Source of the DNA: an uncultured Alphaproteobacteria bacterium
Lineage (GTDB): Bacteria > Pseudomonadota > Alphaproteobacteria > HIMB59 > GCA-002718135
Length of the DNA: 64,000 bases
NCBI GenBank assembly: GCA_902625365.1
Contig: CACOAX010000004.1
Span: 1 to 64,000, forward strand
Direction: 5' to 3'
In this document: in pieces, positions 12,912-22,553 of the stretch
Layout: every line of letters begins with the position of its first letter
How positions within the stretch are numbered: position 1 is the first letter of the stretch
Translations under genes and position numbers: made by a program
Notes under the pieces: model-generated
Databases searched by the model: none
What the model saw: the letters and a program-made list of their open reading frames with translations, nothing else
Told to the model about the DNA's origin: nothing

Positions 12912-13757
12912 ATGGCTAATAAATCAACAACAGGGCAGAAACATCCATATCACTTAGTTGATCCAAGCCCACTTCCATTCCTATCATCAATAGCTGGTCT
13001 TGCAATGGCTGCTGGTCTTGTATTTTATATGCATTATGGAACTTCTTGGCTTCTCATTCTAGGCACTATTGGCTTACTAACTATCATGTTTCTATGGTGG
13101 AGAGACGTAATCAAAGAGTCAACTTTTCAAAAGGTTCACACACCTGTTGTAGAACTTGGATTAAGATATGGAATGGCATTGTTTATTGCATCAGAAGTTA
13201 TGTTCTTTGTTGCTTTTTTCTGGGCTTTTTTTGATGCAAGCTTAACACCTAAATTGCCTATTGAAGAGTTTTCAGAAACTTTTGATAGTAATGGTGCAGT
13301 TGGAATTTGGCCACCAGAAGGTATAAAAACCTTTGATCCACTTGATGTTCCTTTTTTAAATACATTAATATTATTAATGTCAGGTACTACTTGTACATGG
13401 GCACACCATGCTGTTAGAGAAGGTCATAGAGATCAAGCCATTCAGGCATTATGGTGTACTGTTGGTCTTGGAATTTTCTTCTCCTTTATGCAGGGTGTAG
13501 AATATTACGAGGCAGCTCATCATTATTTTAGTTTTACTGATGGAATATATCCGTCAGTATTTTATATGGCTACTGGTTTTCATGGATTTCATGTAATGGT
13601 TGGAACAGCATTCCTAGCTGTTTGTTTATACCGAGTTTATAAAAATCATTTTACTCCAGATAGGCATTTTGGATTAGAGGCTGCGGCATGGTACTGGCAC
13701 TTTGTTGATGTAGTTTGGCTGTTCTTGTTTGTCTGCGTTTATGTTTGGGGTGCATAA
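12912..13757 (+). CDS. coxC: Cytochrome c oxidase subunit III
   Basis: 'HPYHLVDPSPLPF', 'GFHGFHVMVG', 'YWHFVDVVWLFLFVCVYVWG'. Confidence 0.97.
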   Translation: MANKSTTGQKHPYHLVDPSPLPFLSSIAGLAMAAGLVFYMHYGTSWLLILGTIGLLTIMFLWWRDVIKESTFQKVHTPVVELGLRYGMALFIASEVMFFVAFFWAFFDASLTPKLPIEEFSETFDSNGAVGIWPPEGIKTFDPLDVPFLNTLILLMSGTTCTWAHHAVREGHRDQAIQALWCTVGLGIFFSFMQGVEYYEAAHHYFSFTDGIYPSVFYMATGFHGFHVMVGTAFLAVCLYRVYKNHFTPDRHFGLEAAAWYWHFVDVVWLFLFVCVYVWGA

Positions 13758-14447
13758 ATTAAAAACTTTCCAATAAAATTTTTTTTATTTAGTTTATTTT
13801 GTATTGCGCTGACAATATTTTTAGGAATTTGGCAATTGCAAAGACTGGAATGGAAAGAAAAAATTATAGCTGAATTTAACGAATTAAAGGATCAAAAACC
13901 GCTTTCACTTTCAATGGGAAAAATGAAGTATCCAAAGATTGATGAGTTTACTAAAGTTATCACTTTAGGATCTGTTGACAGAAGTAAAAAAATTTTTTTC
14001 CCTGCTAAAACATTGAATGGGATTTCTGGTGTTAGAATAGCTAGTTTATTGTCAGATAATCATGGTAATAATTATTTAATTGATGAAGGTTGGTTTGAAC
14101 AAAGTAGATATGATTATTTTAAAGACAATAATGAAATAATAAATGCTGAAATTCTAGGATACATCAGATATCCAACTCAAAAAAAGATGTTTACTCCCGA
14201 GAATTCTATCTCTTCAAATGAATGGTATTATTATGATTTGGAGCAAATTCAAACTTACTTAAATATTAAGATTAATCAGAAATTTTTCATTAAAAATATG
14301 AGCAATTATGCAGAGAATTTCTTAATACCATCATCTCAAAATCATAATTTCTCAAATAATCATTTGCAGTATGCAATTACATGGTTTTTGATGAGTTTTT
14401 CTTTTTTGATTATTTTTATAATTTATTTATTTAGGAAGAAAAAATGA
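13758..14447 (+). CDS. SURF1 family cytochrome oxidase assembly protein (start unclear; apparent 5' frameshift or non-AUG start)
   Basis: Open frame after the coxC stop encodes IKNFPIKFFLFSLFCIALTIFLGIWQLQRLEWKEK, i.e. the SURF1 N-terminal TM and motif, with no ATG/GTG/TTG before TTG 13836. Confidence 0.78.
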   Translation: MKNFPIKFFLFSLFCIALTIFLGIWQLQRLEWKEKIIAEFNELKDQKPLSLSMGKMKYPKIDEFTKVITLGSVDRSKKIFFPAKTLNGISGVRIASLLSDNHGNNYLIDEGWFEQSRYDYFKDNNEIINAEILGYIRYPTQKKMFTPENSISSNEWYYYDLEQIQTYLNIKINQKFFIKNMSNYAENFLIPSSQNHNFSNNHLQYAITWFLMSFSFLIIFIIYLFRKKK

Positions 14448-15922
14448 AAACATATTTAAAACTTAAAGAGATATTTAATGAAGCTTCACTGACATCAGAT
14501 ATTGCAGGTATTTTACACTGGGATATGGCAACAATGATGCCGAGCAGCTCAAGAGATCAAAGATCAGATCAATTAGCCTATTTATCAAAACTTAGTCATA
14601 GTAAAATTTCATCTTCTGAAGTTGGTGATTTAATTGAAGATTCAAAGAATCTTAATCTAAATAACAGTGATCAGAAAAACTTAAATGAAATGGATAGAGA
14701 ATATAAATTAGCTTCTGCTATTCCAACGGAGCTTGTAGAAAAAATTTCAAAATCTTCAGCTAAATGTGAAGGTGTTTGGCAAGAGGCAAGGGAAAAGTCG
14801 GATTTTAATTTAGTAAAAAAAGATTTGGAAGAACTTGTAAATTTAACAAAAGAAGAAGCAAATATTTTAGGAGAAACTTTTAGAGTTTCTCCTTATGAAG
14901 CACTAATAAATAAATTTGAACCTTCTTCAGAAGAAAATAAAATATCTGAAGTATTTGATGATTTACAAAAATTTCTCACACCACTTATTGATAAAATTAT
15001 TGATAAGCAAAAAAAAGAAGAAACACTTCCATTTGAGATAAGTATTGATGAAGAAAAGCAGAAAATTATTTCTGAATATATAATGAAACAAATAGGTTTT
15101 GATTTTAAAAGAGGAAGACTTGATAAAAGTGTTCACCCTTTTTGTGGAGGATCTACAAATGATGTTAGAATTACAACTAGATATAATAATGAAAATCCAT
15201 TTTCATCTTTAGATGGTGTTATGCATGAAACTGGACATGCATTATATGAGCTAAACCTACCAAAAGATTGGATGCATCAACCAGCAGGTAAATCTAGAGG
15301 GATGGCCATGCATGAAAGTCAATCACTATTAATTGAAATGCAAATCACTAGATCTTTAGCTTTTAAAAAATTTTTATCTAATACTTTAAATAAAAAATTT
15401 AATATTAAAGACAAAGCTACAAATCCAGACAATCTTTACAAATTAAGTACTCGAGTAAATAAATCTTTTATAAGAGTTGAGTCGGATGAAGTAACCTATC
15501 CACTGCATATTATTTTAAGATTTAATTTAGAAAGAAAAATTTTTAAGAATGAAATAAATATTGCAGACATTCCAGATGCGTGGAATGATGAATTTAATAG
15601 ATTATTTAATTTATCGATAAATAAAGACACTGATGGATGCTTACAAGATATTCATTGGTTTGCTGGATTATTTGGATACTTTCCAACATATTCATTAGGA
15701 GCACTCACTGCTGCTCAATTTGCATCTAAATTGAGAACTGATCAAAAAGAATTAGATCAGGAAATAGAAAATGGTGAATTTTCAAATTTAGTAAATTGGC
15801 TTAAAAAAAATATCCATGAAAAAGCTAGTTTTTTTTCAACTAATGAGGTTTTAGAACAGGTTACAAAGTCGTCTTTAAATGCTAAATATTTCAAAGAATA
15901 TATTACTAATCGTTATCTTTAA
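14444..15922 (+). CDS. M32 family metallocarboxypeptidase
   Basis: 'HETGHALYE' zinc motif, 'HPFCGGSTNDVRITTRY', 'MHESQSLLIEMQ'. Confidence 0.93.
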   Translation: MKTYLKLKEIFNEASLTSDIAGILHWDMATMMPSSSRDQRSDQLAYLSKLSHSKISSSEVGDLIEDSKNLNLNNSDQKNLNEMDREYKLASAIPTELVEKISKSSAKCEGVWQEAREKSDFNLVKKDLEELVNLTKEEANILGETFRVSPYEALINKFEPSSEENKISEVFDDLQKFLTPLIDKIIDKQKKEETLPFEISIDEEKQKIISEYIMKQIGFDFKRGRLDKSVHPFCGGSTNDVRITTRYNNENPFSSLDGVMHETGHALYELNLPKDWMHQPAGKSRGMAMHESQSLLIEMQITRSLAFKKFLSNTLNKKFNIKDKATNPDNLYKLSTRVNKSFIRVESDEVTYPLHIILRFNLERKIFKNEINIADIPDAWNDEFNRLFNLSINKDTDGCLQDIHWFAGLFGYFPTYSLGALTAAQFASKLRTDQKELDQEIENGEFSNLVNWLKKNIHEKASFFSTNEVLEQVTKSSLNAKYFKEYITNRYL

Positions 15923-17298
15923 TGAAATATTTAAGTACAAGAGATGATTCTCTACGCAGGTCATTTAACGATATTCTTTATCAAGGATTATCGAGAGATG
16001 GTGGTTTATATTTACCCCAAAGCTGGCCCAAAATAGACTTACTAAGTTTAACAAATAAATCATATGAAGAAGTGGCATGCGAAATTATTTTTCCTTATGT
16101 AAATGAAAATTTAGAAAAATTAGAATTACAAAAAATTTTAAACGAAACTTACGCAAATTTTAATCATGAAAAAATAGCTCCATTAGTAGAATTAGAAAAT
16201 AATAAATTTTTATTAGAATTAATTTATGGGCCTACTTATGCTTTTAAAGATTATGCATTACAATTTCTTGGTAATCTATTTTCTACAAGTTTAGAGATTT
16301 CTCCAAAAAAAATTACTATTTTAGGTGCAACTTCTGGTGATACTGGATCAGCTGCAATTCATTCTTTTAAATCAAAAAAAGATATAAATGTATTTATTTT
16401 ACATCCTCATAATAAAGTATCACCTATTCAACAAAAACAAATGACTACAGTAATTGATAAGAATATTTTTAATATTGCTGTAGATGGTAATTTTGACGAT
16501 TGTCAAAAAATTGTCAAAGAACTATTTGTTGATGATGAAATACAAGAGTCTACTTCTTTAACTGCAATAAACTCTATAAATTGGGCACGATTAATTGCGC
16601 AAGTTGTTTATTATTTTTGGTCTTATTTACAAACTGATAAGCATCAAATAAATTTTATTGTTCCTTCGGGAAATTTTGGAAATATCTTTTCTGCCTTTGT
16701 TGCTAAACAAATGGGATTACCTATTGGTCATTTACATATTGCAACTAATTCTAATGATATCTTGAAGTCTATAGTAAACACTGGAGAAATGAAAAAAAAA
16801 TCTGTTTCTCAAACATATAGCCCTAGTATGGATATACAAGTTTCAAGTAACTTTGAGAGGCAAATTTTTGAAAGCCTAAATAGAGACAGCATAAGAGTAA
16901 ATGAAGTATTTGAAAGCTTTTCATCAAAAGGTTTTTATCAATTTGATGACTCTGTTTTAGCTAAGTTTCAGCAAATATATAAGGCTTCCTCAATTGATGA
17001 TAGTCAGACTCTGGAAACAATTAAATATGTATATGAAAAATATAATTATATTGCTGATCCACATACTGCAACAGGACTAAAAGTATTATTAGATAAAAAA
17101 GATGATGAAGCCTGGGTATCTTTAGTTTGTGCACATCCTGCAAAATTTGACAATGCTGTGAATAAAGCAATTAATAAAGAAATTGATATACCGAAAGAAT
17201 TGAGCAATCTCTTTGATAAAGAGGAAAAGATGACTATATTACCTAATAGTACTGTAGATGTAAAAAACTTCATCTTAGAAAAAATTAACAATGCATAA
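15922..17298 (+). CDS. thrC: Threonine synthase
   Basis: 'ATSGDTGSAAI', 'NSINWARLIAQVVYYFW', 'GPTYAFKDYALQF'. Confidence 0.95.
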   Translation: MKYLSTRDDSLRRSFNDILYQGLSRDGGLYLPQSWPKIDLLSLTNKSYEEVACEIIFPYVNENLEKLELQKILNETYANFNHEKIAPLVELENNKFLLELIYGPTYAFKDYALQFLGNLFSTSLEISPKKITILGATSGDTGSAAIHSFKSKKDINVFILHPHNKVSPIQQKQMTTVIDKNIFNIAVDGNFDDCQKIVKELFVDDEIQESTSLTAINSINWARLIAQVVYYFWSYLQTDKHQINFIVPSGNFGNIFSAFVAKQMGLPIGHLHIATNSNDILKSIVNTGEMKKKSVSQTYSPSMDIQVSSNFERQIFESLNRDSIRVNEVFESFSSKGFYQFDDSVLAKFQQIYKASSIDDSQTLETIKYVYEKYNYIADPHTATGLKVLLDKKDDEAWVSLVCAHPAKFDNAVNKAINKEIDIPKELSNLFDKEEKMTILPNSTVDVKNFILEKINNA

Positions 17299-18544
17299 AA
17301 TTACAACATTAGAAAATGGATTAAGAATAGTAACCCAGAATATGCCAGGGCTGGAAACAGTATCAATGGGTATATGGAATTTTGTTGGCGGTAGAGATGA
17401 AACAAAAGACATAAATGGTGTTGCACACCTTTTAGAGCATATGGCTTTTAAGGGTACATCAACGAAAAATGCTCTTCAAATAGCTGAAACAATTGAAAAT
17501 GTTGGCGGAGATATAAATGCCTATACTTCAAAGGAAATAACAGCTTATTATGTAAAGCTCTTAGCTGATGATCTGCATTTTGGAATAGATATTCTGACAG
17601 ATATTTTGCAAAATTCTACTTTTGCAGAAGATGAACTTAATAGAGAAAGGGGAGTCATAATTCAAGAAATTGGAATGTACCTTGACACTCCTGATGATAT
17701 GATTTTTGATTATTGGCAAGAAAAAGCATACCCGGACCAGCCAATGGGACGTTCTATATTGGGTAAAACTGATATCATTAAAAATATTTCAAGAGATGAA
17801 GTCAAAGACTTTATGATGAATAATTATAATCCAAAAAAAATGATTATAAGTGCAGCTGGAAAAATTGAACATAATCAATTTGTTGAATCAATTAAAAAAT
17901 CATGCACTAACTTACCAGCCGGATTATTAACTCAAAGAGAAAAAGCAGATTATAAATCAGGAGAATACAGAGAAGACAAAAAATTAGAACAGATTCACTT
18001 ACTACTTGGTTTTGAAGGTATAGATTATCACCATGATGATTACTATTCTTTATTGGTTTATTCTTCTTTATTAGGTGGAGGTATGTCATCAAGATTGTTT
18101 CAAGAGATTAGAGAGAAACGTGGTCTTGTTTATGGTATTTCTTCTTTCAGTTCATCTTACACTGACACTGGTGTTTTTGGTATTTATTGTGGAACAGGTG
18201 AAAATCAAATCCAAGAGCTCATACCTGTTTTATGTGATCAATTAAATGAAAGTCCTAATTCAATTACAGAAAAGGAAATAAATAGAGGTAAAGCTCAATT
18301 GAAAGCAAGCTTAATGATGGGAAGGGAAAGTGCATTTAGAAGATGTGAGAGTGCTGCTAGACAACTTCTGGTCTTTAATAGAATAATTGAACCAGCTGAA
18401 ACTATTGAAAATATAGATAAGGTTTCTAAAGAGACTGTTCAAAAGATTGCAAATGAAATTGTAAAAGGGCCAATAACTATATCAAGTATTGGACCATTAT
18501 CTAAACTTGAATATATTGATAAAATCCAATCACGTATAAATTAA
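17291..18544 (+). CDS. M16 family zinc metallopeptidase (processing-protease-like)
   Basis: 'HLLEHMAFKGT' (HxxEH) and 'RERGVIIQEIGMY'. Confidence 0.95.
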   Translation: MHKITTLENGLRIVTQNMPGLETVSMGIWNFVGGRDETKDINGVAHLLEHMAFKGTSTKNALQIAETIENVGGDINAYTSKEITAYYVKLLADDLHFGIDILTDILQNSTFAEDELNRERGVIIQEIGMYLDTPDDMIFDYWQEKAYPDQPMGRSILGKTDIIKNISRDEVKDFMMNNYNPKKMIISAAGKIEHNQFVESIKKSCTNLPAGLLTQREKADYKSGEYREDKKLEQIHLLLGFEGIDYHHDDYYSLLVYSSLLGGGMSSRLFQEIREKRGLVYGISSFSSSYTDTGVFGIYCGTGENQIQELIPVLCDQLNESPNSITEKEINRGKAQLKASLMMGRESAFRRCESAARQLLVFNRIIEPAETIENIDKVSKETVQKIANEIVKGPITISSIGPLSKLEYIDKIQSRIN

Positions 18545-18567
18545 ATTTTAAACTATACTAAAATTTT

Positions 18568-18774
18568 TTATTTTATTTTCAAAGATTCATTGATAGAATG
18601 ATCAAGCTCTCCATCTTCAGATGATAGATTCATAGATACTTTTATAGTTTCACCTATTTTGATACTTCCTTCAGTAAATTTTTTTCGTATGTAATTTTCT
18701 ATTTCACGTTGAGAACTAATACCAACTTGTTTAAGAAATTTTCTAATCTCTATATTTAAATTATCTTCATCCAT
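18568..18774 (-). CDS. Small conserved protein, DUF6494-like
   Basis: 68 aa MDEDNLNIEIRKFLKQVGISSQREIENYIRK...; family assignment from memory. Confidence 0.65.
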   Translation of the reverse strand: MDEDNLNIEIRKFLKQVGISSQREIENYIRKKFTEGSIKIGETIKVSMNLSSEDGELDHSINESLKIK

Positions 18775-18827
18775 GATTTACTATAAATTATTTTGATAGA
18801 TTCATTCAATAATGTTATTAATTTTAT

Positions 18828-19268
18828 ATGGAAACTGCTTCTTTTGAAACTAAACTTGGTTGGATTACAGTAAAAAAAAAGAGTGGTAGTGTCTTTTCAC
18901 TGAGTTTTGGAAAAACAAATAAAACAATTAATTTAATTAATATTAAGAATCAGATTAATTTATACGCTTCTGGAAAACTTAAAAATTTTAAGATTAACTA
19001 TTCTTTTGAAGGCTCACCTTTGCAAAAAAAAATTTGGAAAGAATTATCTAAAATTAAATATGGTAAAGTTTCAACATATGGACAAATAGCAAAAAAAGTT
19101 GGTACCTCACCAAGATATGTAGGTAATGTTTGTGGACAAAATAAACTTTTACTTATTATACCCTGTCACCGAGTGATACGAAGTGATGGTAAGCTCGGAG
19201 GATTTTCTGGAAGAGGAGGAATTAAATTAAAAAAAAGATTACTCAACTTAGAACAAAATGTCTCATAA
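18828..19268 (+). CDS. ogt: Methylated-DNA--[protein]-cysteine S-methyltransferase
   Basis: 'IPCHRVIRSDGKLGGFSG' active site. Confidence 0.93.
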   Translation: METASFETKLGWITVKKKSGSVFSLSFGKTNKTINLINIKNQINLYASGKLKNFKINYSFEGSPLQKKIWKELSKIKYGKVSTYGQIAKKVGTSPRYVGNVCGQNKLLLIIPCHRVIRSDGKLGGFSGRGGIKLKKRLLNLEQNVS

Positions 19269-19986
19269 AATAATTATTCTTCAACATACACCCCTAGTAA
19301 CACCTGGATACTTTACAAAGTTAATGAATGAAGATTTAGCTGAAACAACTATTATTCGATTCGATGAAGGGGAAAAGATTCCCAATAATCTTGATATATT
19401 TGATGGAATGATATGTTTAGGTGGGCCAATGGATACTTGGATGGAAGAACAATATCCATGGATGATTGAAGAAAAAAATAAGATAAAGGAATTTGTCCTA
19501 AGTAATCAAAAACCATATCTCGGAATCTGTTTAGGCTGTCAATTTTTAGGAGAAATTCTTGGTGGTAAAGTAATTAAATCTAATCCCCCAGAAATCGGAG
19601 TTCTAAATATAGATATTTTAGATAATAAAAAAAATGATCTACTTTTTCAAAATTTTGATAATGAGATTAAAGCATTGCAATGGCATAGTTATGAAGTAAG
19701 TGGACTAAATAATTCTAATGTTACAATTTTAGGTTCATCAGATATTACAAAATTTCAAATTTTTAAATATAAAAATCATGCTTATGGCATTCAATTTCAT
19801 ATGGAAGTAGATGAAAACACAATTATTAAATGGTCTAAAGTCCCTGAATTAAAAAATGCTTTAGAAAAATATCTAGGAAAAAACTCTATTGATGAACTTG
19901 ATAAATTGCTTAGAAATAATATTCAAGAAATGAATAATAATACTAAAATATTATACGAAAATTTTAAAAATTTAATGACTACCTAA
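19258..19986 (+). CDS. Class I glutamine amidotransferase-like protein
   Basis: 'YLGICLGCQFLGEILGG' nucleophile elbow and 'YGIQFHMEV'. Confidence 0.88.
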   Translation: MSHKIIILQHTPLVTPGYFTKLMNEDLAETTIIRFDEGEKIPNNLDIFDGMICLGGPMDTWMEEQYPWMIEEKNKIKEFVLSNQKPYLGICLGCQFLGEILGGKVIKSNPPEIGVLNIDILDNKKNDLLFQNFDNEIKALQWHSYEVSGLNNSNVTILGSSDITKFQIFKYKNHAYGIQFHMEVDENTIIKWSKVPELKNALEKYLGKNSIDELDKLLRNNIQEMNNNTKILYENFKNLMTT

Positions 19987-20020
19987 AAGTTTCATGTTTA
20001 AATAGTTTTGGAGAAAATGT

Positions 20021-21073
20021 ATGAAAAAAATTAAAGGACCTGCTATATTTTTAGCACAGTTTATAGGAGATAAAGAACCATTTAATTCACTACCCAGTAT
20101 CTGTAAATGGGTATCTGATCTTGGATATAAAGGAATTCAATTACCAGCAGAAAATTTAGCAGTATTTGATTTAGACAAAGCAGCTTCGAGTAAAGATTAT
20201 TGTGATGAAATAAAAGGAATAGCAAAAAATTTTAATCTTGAAATAACTGATATTGCATCACATCTTACAGGTCAATTGGTTGCAGTGCATCCTGCTTATG
20301 ACACACTCTTTGATGGTTTTGCTGCTGATGAGGTAAAAGGCAATCCAAAAGCAAGACAAGAATGGGCTGTAAAAAGGATGATAAATGTCGCTCAAGCATC
20401 AAAAAACTTAAATTTAAAAACTGCTGCTACATTTTCCGGAGCTTTGTGTTGGCCCTTTCTTTATCCATTTCCTCAAAGACCTGCAGGTTTAGAAGATGAA
20501 GCTTTTGGTGAATTAGCAAAAAGATGGCATCCAATTTTAGATAAATTTGATGAGTGTGGAGTAGATCTTTGTTACGAAATACACCCCAGTGAGGATTTAC
20601 ACGATGGTTCAACTTTCGAAATGTTTTTAGACAGAGTAAATAATCATCAACGTTGTAATATGTTGTATGACCCAAGTCATTATGTTCTCCAATGTTTAAA
20701 CTATCTTGATCACATTGATATTTACCATGAAAGAATAAAAATGTTTCATGTTAAAGATGCAGAATTTAACCCGTCTGGCAGACAAGGAGTTTACGGAGGT
20801 TATCAATCATGGATAAACAGAGCTGGAAGATTCAGATCACTTGGTGATGGCCAGGTTGATTTTAAATCAATTTTTTCAAAACTATCTGGTTATAATTTTG
20901 ATGGATGGGCAGTTTTAGAGTGGGAATGCTGTATTAAAAGCCCTGAACAAGGTGCAGCTGAAGGAGCTCCATTTATTCAAAATCATATTATTGAAGTTAC
21001 AGACAAAGCATTTGATGATTTTGCAAGTTCTGGAACTGATGAGCAATCTAACAAAAAGATTTTAGGTATATAA
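20021..21073 (+). CDS. Sugar phosphate isomerase/epimerase (xylose-isomerase-like TIM barrel)
   Basis: 350 aa; 'CYEIHPSEDLHDG', 'YDPSHYVLQ', 'FHVKDAEF', 'AVLEWECC'. Confidence 0.88.
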   Translation: MKKIKGPAIFLAQFIGDKEPFNSLPSICKWVSDLGYKGIQLPAENLAVFDLDKAASSKDYCDEIKGIAKNFNLEITDIASHLTGQLVAVHPAYDTLFDGFAADEVKGNPKARQEWAVKRMINVAQASKNLNLKTAATFSGALCWPFLYPFPQRPAGLEDEAFGELAKRWHPILDKFDECGVDLCYEIHPSEDLHDGSTFEMFLDRVNNHQRCNMLYDPSHYVLQCLNYLDHIDIYHERIKMFHVKDAEFNPSGRQGVYGGYQSWINRAGRFRSLGDGQVDFKSIFSKLSGYNFDGWAVLEWECCIKSPEQGAAEGAPFIQNHIIEVTDKAFDDFASSGTDEQSNKKILGI

Positions 21074-21082
21074 GGAGTAATT

Positions 21083-22234
21083 ATGCGAAGAAGATTAAAA
21101 CTTGGGATGATAGGTGGTGGCCAAGGAGCTTTTATTGGAGCCGTGCATCGTCTATGTGCAAGGATGGACGATAAGTATGAATTTGTTGCTGGTTGTTTAT
21201 CTTCAACTCCTGAAAAAGCAGCTAAGTCTGCTGAAGAAATTGGTCTTGATCCTTTAAGAAGTTATCCTGATTTTAAAACTATGGCTGAAGAAGAATCTAA
21301 AAGAGATGACGGTATTGAAGTAGTATCCATTGTTACGCCAAATCATATGCATGCTGCACCAGCAATAGAATTTCTAAATAAAAATATTCATGTCATTTGT
21401 GACAAACCTATGACTTCTACAATGGAAGATGCTAATAAGTTAGTTGAAGCGGTTTCTAAATCAAATGCTCATTTTTTCTTAACTCATAATTATTCTGGAT
21501 ATCCAGTTGTCAGAGTTATGAGATCACTTATTGAAAATGGATCACTAGGCGAAATAAGAATTATTAAAGGTTCTTATCTTCAAGGTTGGCTTGGCTCAAA
21601 AGAAGAAGACTCAGGATCAAATAAACAAGCAGAATGGAGAACTGATCCCTCAAGAAGTGGAGCTGCAGGAAGTGTGGGTGATATTGGCAGTCATACTATG
21701 CATTTGTTAGAATTTATAACTCAATTAAGATTACAATCAGTTAGTGCAGATCTTACAACTTTTGTTAAGGGAAGAAAATTAGATGACGATGCTTCTATAA
21801 TGATAAGATTAAATAACGGAGCTAAGGGCTCATTATCTATATCTCAAGTTGCCACAGGTGAAGAAAATAATTTTACTATTGCTATATATGGAGACAAGGG
21901 AGCATTAAAATGGAGTCAAGAAAATCCAAATTATGCAACTTTTAATCAAGTAGGAGAACCTAGCCAAATAATAACTAGAGGTGGTTCAATTAAAGTTGAG
22001 GGAACTGAAGCTAACGTGCGAATCCCTTCTGGTCATCCAGAGGGTTATCTTGAAGCATTTGCACAAATTTATTCAGATGCTGCCGATGTTATTCAAAATA
22101 AAGAAAATAAAGAGGAATTGTTAAAGATTCTTCCAAATATTGATGATGGTTTGCATATTATGAAATTCATAAATGCAAGTGTAAACTCTAGTAACAATAA
22201 TTCTGCTTGGACTGATTTATCAACAATAAAATAG
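21083..22234 (+). CDS. Gfo/Idh/MocA family oxidoreductase
   Basis: 'GMIGGGQGAFIGAVHR' Rossmann motif, 'CDKPMTSTMEDA' (EKP-like), 'GDIGSHTMHL'. Confidence 0.92.
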   Translation: MRRRLKLGMIGGGQGAFIGAVHRLCARMDDKYEFVAGCLSSTPEKAAKSAEEIGLDPLRSYPDFKTMAEEESKRDDGIEVVSIVTPNHMHAAPAIEFLNKNIHVICDKPMTSTMEDANKLVEAVSKSNAHFFLTHNYSGYPVVRVMRSLIENGSLGEIRIIKGSYLQGWLGSKEEDSGSNKQAEWRTDPSRSGAAGSVGDIGSHTMHLLEFITQLRLQSVSADLTTFVKGRKLDDDASIMIRLNNGAKGSLSISQVATGEENNFTIAIYGDKGALKWSQENPNYATFNQVGEPSQIITRGGSIKVEGTEANVRIPSGHPEGYLEAFAQIYSDAADVIQNKENKEELLKILPNIDDGLHIMKFINASVNSSNNNSAWTDLSTIK

Positions 22235-22257
22235 ATAATATTTAGCTTATAACTGGG

Positions 22258-22280
22258 AAAAATTGCTATATGCAATTTTT
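22258..22280 (+). terminator. Terminator-like hairpin after the Gfo/Idh/MocA gene
   Basis: AAAAATTGC TATAT GCAATTTTT, 9-bp stem ending in a T run. Confidence 0.5.
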
Positions 22281-22342
22281 GCATATTAATGTTAACGATT
22301 ATAATCTTACTAAATATTAATATTAAACTAAATCAGTAATCA

Positions 22343-22391
22343 CGTTCATCACCCTTAAGGTGACGGAAGTAGACGAAAGTCGAAGGAACGC
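22343..22391 (+). ncRNA. glnA-type glutamine riboswitch aptamer 1 (amt1 leader)
   Basis: CGTTCA..CACC..GGTGACGGAAGTAGACGAAAGTCGAAGGAACGC matches the glnA RNA core as I recall it; P1 CGTTC/GAACG, P2 CACC/GGTG, P3 GAC-GAAA-GTC. Confidence 0.85.
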
Positions 22392-22408
22392 ATGCAAAGT
22401 TATTAAAT

Positions 22409-22460
22409 CGTTCAATTTGCCAAAAGCAAATCGGAAGTAGGTTTAGACCGAAGGAACGCG
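22409..22460 (+). ncRNA. glnA-type glutamine riboswitch aptamer 2 (amt1 leader)
   Basis: CGTTCAATTTGC..GCAAATCGGAAGTAGGTTTAGACCGAAGGAACGCG; same core, different P2/P3. Confidence 0.87.
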
Positions 22461-22470
22461 GATCTTATTA

Positions 22471-22553
22471 ATTAATTTCCATAGCTAAGCATGAATAGTA
22501 ACGCATGACTCAATGTGAGTCATGTACTGTGAAATTTATAATGGAGGATTAAT
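22471..22553 (+). promoter_or_regulatory. Putative expression platform of amt1: anti-SD strand, hairpin and SD
   Basis: ATTAATTTCCAT (22471-22482) can pair with ATGGAGGATTAAT (22541-22553); encloses hairpin CATGACTC-AATGT-GAGTCATG (22504-22524). Confidence 0.5.

Noticed and set aside
22522-22551. Upstream ATG giving a 10-aa N-terminal extension of amt1 (MYCEIYNGGL)
   Set aside because: It lies inside the leader hairpin, lacks an SD, and the equivalent ATG in the amt2 leader (24561) hits a stop after two codons; the GGAGGA-preceded ATG at 22552 fits better.
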